Shown here one piece after another: positions 59,500-64,000 of a DNA stretch of 64,000 bases. How positions within the stretch are numbered: position 1 is the first letter of the stretch; every line of letters begins with the position of its first letter. This DNA comes from Sclerurus mexicanus (lineage: Eukaryota > Chordata > Aves > Passeriformes > Furnariidae): positions 2,141,770-2,205,769 of the forward strand of contig VWZF01003190.1 of NCBI GenBank assembly GCA_013396755.1, written 5' to 3'. The position numbers were made by a program, and so were the translations under genes. A model generated the notes under the pieces. The model ran no database searches. It had not been told where the DNA came from and was given only the letters and a program-made list of their open reading frames with translations.

Positions 59500-62400
59500 C
59501 CTTACCAATACATCCTGTGTCACTGATGGTCAGTAACTCTAGACAAAACCACTGTTTCTGTTTCAGAGAAATCCTTGAGTCTCCTTTGCTGTGGTGGCCA
59601 TAGTAAATGAAGCTACTGGGCACTGGTGCTCAGGCATCTGTTTGACAGTGATTACTTGTATTCTTTTCTATCTCTCATTTTGTCTCATTATGCTCTCATG
59701 CCATGAGACAGGCTGTAAATCTTTCTGAGACAATAGCTTCCTTATACAATATGTCTCTACTGTCTTTTACCTTCCGTGGTCCAGACTGCCAAGTGTGATC
59801 ATTCAGATCCTTTCACACTGTAGCACTTCCAGTACTCCCTTCTCCTTTGCAGCTTTGCTTTCATCTTGTGATTTGAGGTTTGCCCTGAACTTGTGCTGAT
59901 TTATCTGGCAAGTAGTTCTTAGGTCAGTGTTAGTTTTTCCTTGCTGTGGGACACAGGCAACATTCTACTGAGCAGAGGGGTAGAAGCCCAAAGGTAACTT
60001 GTCAGTGCTGAACTCTTGCACAGCGGGCCAATGAACCAGTTAAATTATGTCATTTTAATAGCTCAAGGGTATAATGAATGGCCTTGTAAATTCTACTGCT
60101 GACAACTTTTTTTTTCCACTTGCTTGTTTTTGTGAATTGATGGTCATCTTGGGTGTAACTGCTCTAATCCTATATTTTACAAGTGTTAAAACCATTTGTT
60201 ACTGGAATCAGTAACTATAATAGAAAGTGGATACATCAGCTTTTTGAGATGCATTCAGCAGCAGGACTGATGAGCAGATTTTTATCTAAAGCATCCCAAT
60301 GAACAAAATATGACTAAACATAAATCCTGTCAGCGAGTGCTCAGTCAGTTGTACTGTCTGCAGATCATTCCCTACATTAGTGTAATGAGTGTAAGAATAA
60401 TAGATGTTTTGTAGATTCTCCTGATTTTTTGGTTGTTGTGGGTTTTTTATTTGTTCGGGGTTTTTTAAAACATTGTTTAATTACTTTCATGGCAAAATTA
60501 TTATATTTGTGTTTGCTGGTAAAAAATGATGTTTCTCCACTGGAGCATTAGGTTAGCTGGTGTAAGCATTTGAGTAGGTGCTTTACTGTTGTTGAATCTG
60601 AGGTGGAGAAATAACACTAGTGATCACGTAAGTAGATGCTTGGCATATTATAGAAGTCCATATTGGAAGAATAACTAAGAGTGCTTCAAAGAGCACAAGA
60701 AGTAGGCTATTGCTTAGTAAGGCTCTAATGAAAGAAATGAATATAATATAGAATATATATATATATGCATGTATAGTTTGTATCTGAACAAGTAGGCCCA
60801 TATTATGGTTTGTTCCTTGCAACTCCAAAACATGAATTGCCTACACCAGGGGAACAGTTAATGTATTCCTCTCAGTCTGTTCTGTAGTTACCACCTCTAT
60901 TTAGGAAACTGCAGGGTAATTTCAATTACTTTCCTCCCTGCACTTTGCAAGCAAATATTGAATATTCAGTAACTTGGCAGGTTATAATGTTTTAAGTGAT
61001 TATGATGCCAAGTCTTATGGCTATAATGACTGAAGTTTTTTATATATGTTTTGGGCAAGTATTAAGTGTGTACAGAAAGGGGATCTCACTTGCAAAGTAA
61101 AAGGACATTTAAACTGAATAATATAATTTGTATGCATTTTTGTAATTCTGTATAATACTAGTTTTATCTCTTCCTATTTCTGAAAATTGCAAACATTTCA
61201 CTGAAAGATTTTAGTTTTCTTGTAACATTTTAGAACTCAGAATTTATAAGGGAGTAATACAACTTTACCTTTCTTTATGGAAAAATTGCTTGAATAGGTC
61301 AGATTTCCAAGGCTTTTGGATTGAATCCGAGTTCTTGCGTGTTAACTATAGAAGTTTATATAACACAAGGTGACTAAATATTGTTAACTAGTGTTTTGAA
61401 ATTTTTTTTCAATTACATGGAAATGCTTTAATAATCTATATGCAGTTAGGTATTGCTTTATATTTGTATTAAACTTTCTCATTTTTCTTAAAATCTTTTC
61501 AAACAAGCTTAAAAAAAGTCACCTTTTGCCCAGTGAACTTCCAAACACCTGTGAAAATAAAATGTGCTACAGTTGTGAATGAGGAGAGACAAATGTATGA
61601 GAAGTTGATAAGTATCTTCTGTGGACATTCCAAGAGCAACAATTACATAAGGAAACATTCCCTTTTTGTTCCAGTAAGGGAACACAGTAAATGCAGCTTT
61701 AACACTATCCAAAATTAACTGGAAAGACCAAAAAAGAGAGTGGAATTAAAATAAAATTCCATTAAGACTTAGTACTAGTAGCTATGCTGTGCAGTTCTCC
61801 ATTATGGGCATAGTCACATTTACCCTGTTTTTCCATCCTCCCTACATCTTATGCCTTTTTGTTTTGTTTTATTTCATATTTTTATTAAATCCAGTATAAG
61901 GAAAAAATTACTGAAATTTCTGGTTGTTCTAGTTCTGCTTGCATCTGTGTTGTCAGTCATGTTGCTATTGGCAGCATTCCAGTGCCAAGCTGCAAAGGAA
62001 GTAACACTTGCTATTTACAGTTTTTTGATTCTTTTGCAAAGTGATCATATTACTTTATCATGTGAGCATATTCTTCAGATTTCCTATATTTTGAGAGTTG
62101 GTTTTTTTTAGACTTTATGGAGAATGCAAGTGGGATTGCATCACAGCAGACGCTGCTAGGAGCTAAAGACTGCTCAGCGAGCATTTAGAGCGTGCTGTAG
62201 GTGATCGTTCATGTGCACCATCATGGCATATTGAGCGTGTCCCAAGCCAAACTTCTGCAATACTTTTTTTGCAGTTGTTTTTGCTACTTTGGATTGGGAT
62301 ACTGGTGGGAGACAAACTTTTTTTCCTCGTGTTCTTAGTAACAACCCCTTCTGCAGGTGCTATAACAGAGTGAGTGAGCCCAGTTTAAAACAGTGCTGGC

Positions 62401-64000
62401 ATTTTACCCTGTATTTATTCAAAGCTGTGCTTCCATTGACTTCAGCTTTAGTTGGCAATGCTTAGCAATCCTGCGCAACCAGGTCCAGGTTTATGTCGGG
62501 CACTGAACGAAACACAGCAGTGACCACAGCGAAGAAGTTTGCATTGATAGAAAGTTGTTTAAGCTGTAAGAGTTTTAGCTGTTCTCTAGGTTCTCATCTC
62601 ATTCTTCTGATCAAAATACCACGCATATTGGCTAGTACGAATCTAATAAGTAAAAGTGCTGAGACTTCTGCGAGCCTAACAGGAGTTTTGGCATTCTGGG
62701 AACACTGAACATTTCAGTAAGAGGAAGCCATCTTATTGCTCAGCAGAGTTGGGTTGCGTTGTGCCACATACTGGTGCAGAAACCTTAAAAATCTAGGGCA
62801 GCATAAAAATGTAGAACACTGAAATAAATTACTGAAACAAATATTGTTGAGAATGTAGGAAGCTTGGAAGCTTAATAGCAAGTCAGTTAACAGATGAACT
62901 GAAATATGTAGGCACACGGAAATGTATCTTTGGAAGGGTGCAGGTACCTGAGGTTTTGCTGCTTGCACACTAAAATTAGGCAGATCAGGGCTATCTCAGC
63001 TCAGTGTGTGTTTTGTGCTATAGATGCCATGCCATCAAGGATTCGACACATGCAGCCATGTTACATGGTTAAGCATTTTGAGTATGGATGATAGCTAGGC
63101 AGGGTAAAACGTTTCACCTTTTAACTGTACTTTAATAATTAATCATCAAGTGTCTCTGCTGCCATAATCCTTTGCAGAGACAGAATGAAATTATTCAGCT
63201 TCAGTTTTTGGAGCAAGATGCATGTTCTCCATGTCTCTGCCATGGGATATGTCAGTAATTTCCTTTTTTAGTTCATTAGTTCCAATTACTTTGCCCTACC
63301 TGTCCGAGCTGAAAGACTTAGTGAGGAGATCAGGCTGTATTAAGATCCTCTTAGCACCTGTTATGGCTGTAGCTGCAAGAAATGGTCTTAGCATTGTCAT
63401 CCATGATGTAGTCATATATTTTTTTCTCATTCTTTATCTTTCCCTCTCACCGGTAAAGACATAGTTTGTGTATCTACTGGGAGGGAACTGAAGTAGTGCT
63501 GGGTATGCCCTGCCCTTACATGCCGGTGCTGTGGGGCTGAAGTGGGCGGAACATTACGGGGTACAACAAATGGGGAAAAGTTCCTTTTATTTCAAATGTT
63601 GCACATACTTGTCAATTAGATACTTCAGGTACTGCTGCTTAACCTTTTTTTCATAATTAAGGTAACTTTCAGAATGTCTTTTCCCTTCCTGCAATTTGCT
63701 GATGCACTGATTACAACTCGGCCACCTCCTGGAATAAGCAACACAGGCATCTGTCCTAGAGATAAACAGACCTCTTCAAAGCACTGTTTTGATTCATTCC
63801 TGCAGTTGGTTCATTATGGGTGTTGGTTGGAGATTGGAGACCTTGGAATAATTATTGTGATTGAGTAATTAAAGACTGACATAATATATATGACAAAAGT
63901 GTAAAATGGAGGCAAAATGCACAATGTTGTATTTTCTCATTTTATTTTAGTGTCTTGACTGCGGTCATTTTTGGCAGTTACCTTTTGGTTTTAGTTTTTT

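Larger units (their letters stand above)
46383..64000 (+). other. CPEB3: CPEB3 intron after the first coding exon (continues beyond window)
   Basis: The donor GTAAAT at 46383 opens an AT-rich intron of at least 17.6 kb. I looked for the next exon (expected to start with Asp-Arg-Ser-Arg-Pro-Tyr-Asp) and saw none. Mammals carry a self-cleaving HDV-like ribozyme in the matching intron; I saw no similar sequence. Contents: simple repeats, T-rich runs, AT repeats near 55003-55017 and 60757-60768, and a CpG-bearing inverted-repeat element at 52371-52400. Open frames are short and unrelated to known proteins. Confidence 0.85.

Noticed and set aside
61851..62111. 86-codon hydrophobic open frame
   Set aside because: Hydrophobic composition follows from T-rich intron sequence. 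There is no family match or transcription signal.
62140..62180. Phrase CACAGCAGACGCTGC, slightly like the start of the mammalian CPEB3 ribozyme
   Set aside because: The match is short, and the rest of the ribozyme core and pairing regions does not follow.
1..64000. CRISPR arrays, operons, prophage or other bacterial systems
   Set aside because: No spaced direct-repeat array or tightly packed genes exist. The intron-exon genes and CR1 elements show this is vertebrate nuclear DNA.

Overview
This window is a piece of a bird nuclear genome. CR1 retroposon 3' ends of the avian type are present, the introns are AT-rich, and two neighbouring vertebrate genes can be read exon by exon. On the minus strand lies all of the coding sequence of MARCHF5 (MITOL), a mitochondrial outer-membrane RING-CH ubiquitin ligase: six exons between 36292 (start codon) and 12032 (stop codon), joining in frame to a 281-residue protein. 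On the plus strand, leading away from the same CpG island, is the 5' part of CPEB3, an RNA-binding translational regulator. Its first coding exon (45486-46382, 299 codons) is intact, and the following intron runs off the right edge. The head-to-head order matches the mammalian CPEB3-MARCHF5 arrangement.

Layout. 1-9906: a GC-rich left edge, then gene-free AT-rich sequence beyond the MARCHF5 3' end. 9907-12031: probable MARCHF5 3' UTR with several alternative poly(A) signals. 12032-36292: MARCHF5 coding exons and introns, with one reverse-oriented CR1 in intron 1. About 35998-36725: CpG island and shared promoter, interrupted by a 27-N gap (36105-36131) and a single N (36454). 36681-40177: a block where the assembly carries the same locus twice. 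Segments 36681-37117 and 37984-38857 recur at 38859-39302 and 39304-40177, each copy preceded by a single N, so about 1.3 kb is very probably a leftover second haplotype. 40178-45474: 5' flank or first intron of CPEB3, with a likely conserved non-coding stretch near 44 kb and a GC-rich, promoter-like block at 44.7-45.2 kb. 45475-46382: first coding exon of CPEB3. 46383-64000: intron with simple repeats and no further recognisable exon.

The two genes are not known to share a pathway; they share a promoter region. MARCHF5 is expected to act broadly in mitochondrial quality control, and CPEB3 in translational control, notably at synapses. I found no new gene system. The points most worth following up are the retained-haplotype duplication beside the shared promoter, the bird-specific Gln and Ser tracts in the prion-like N-terminus of CPEB3, a possible second CPEB3 promoter next to its coding exon, and several short structured elements in introns.
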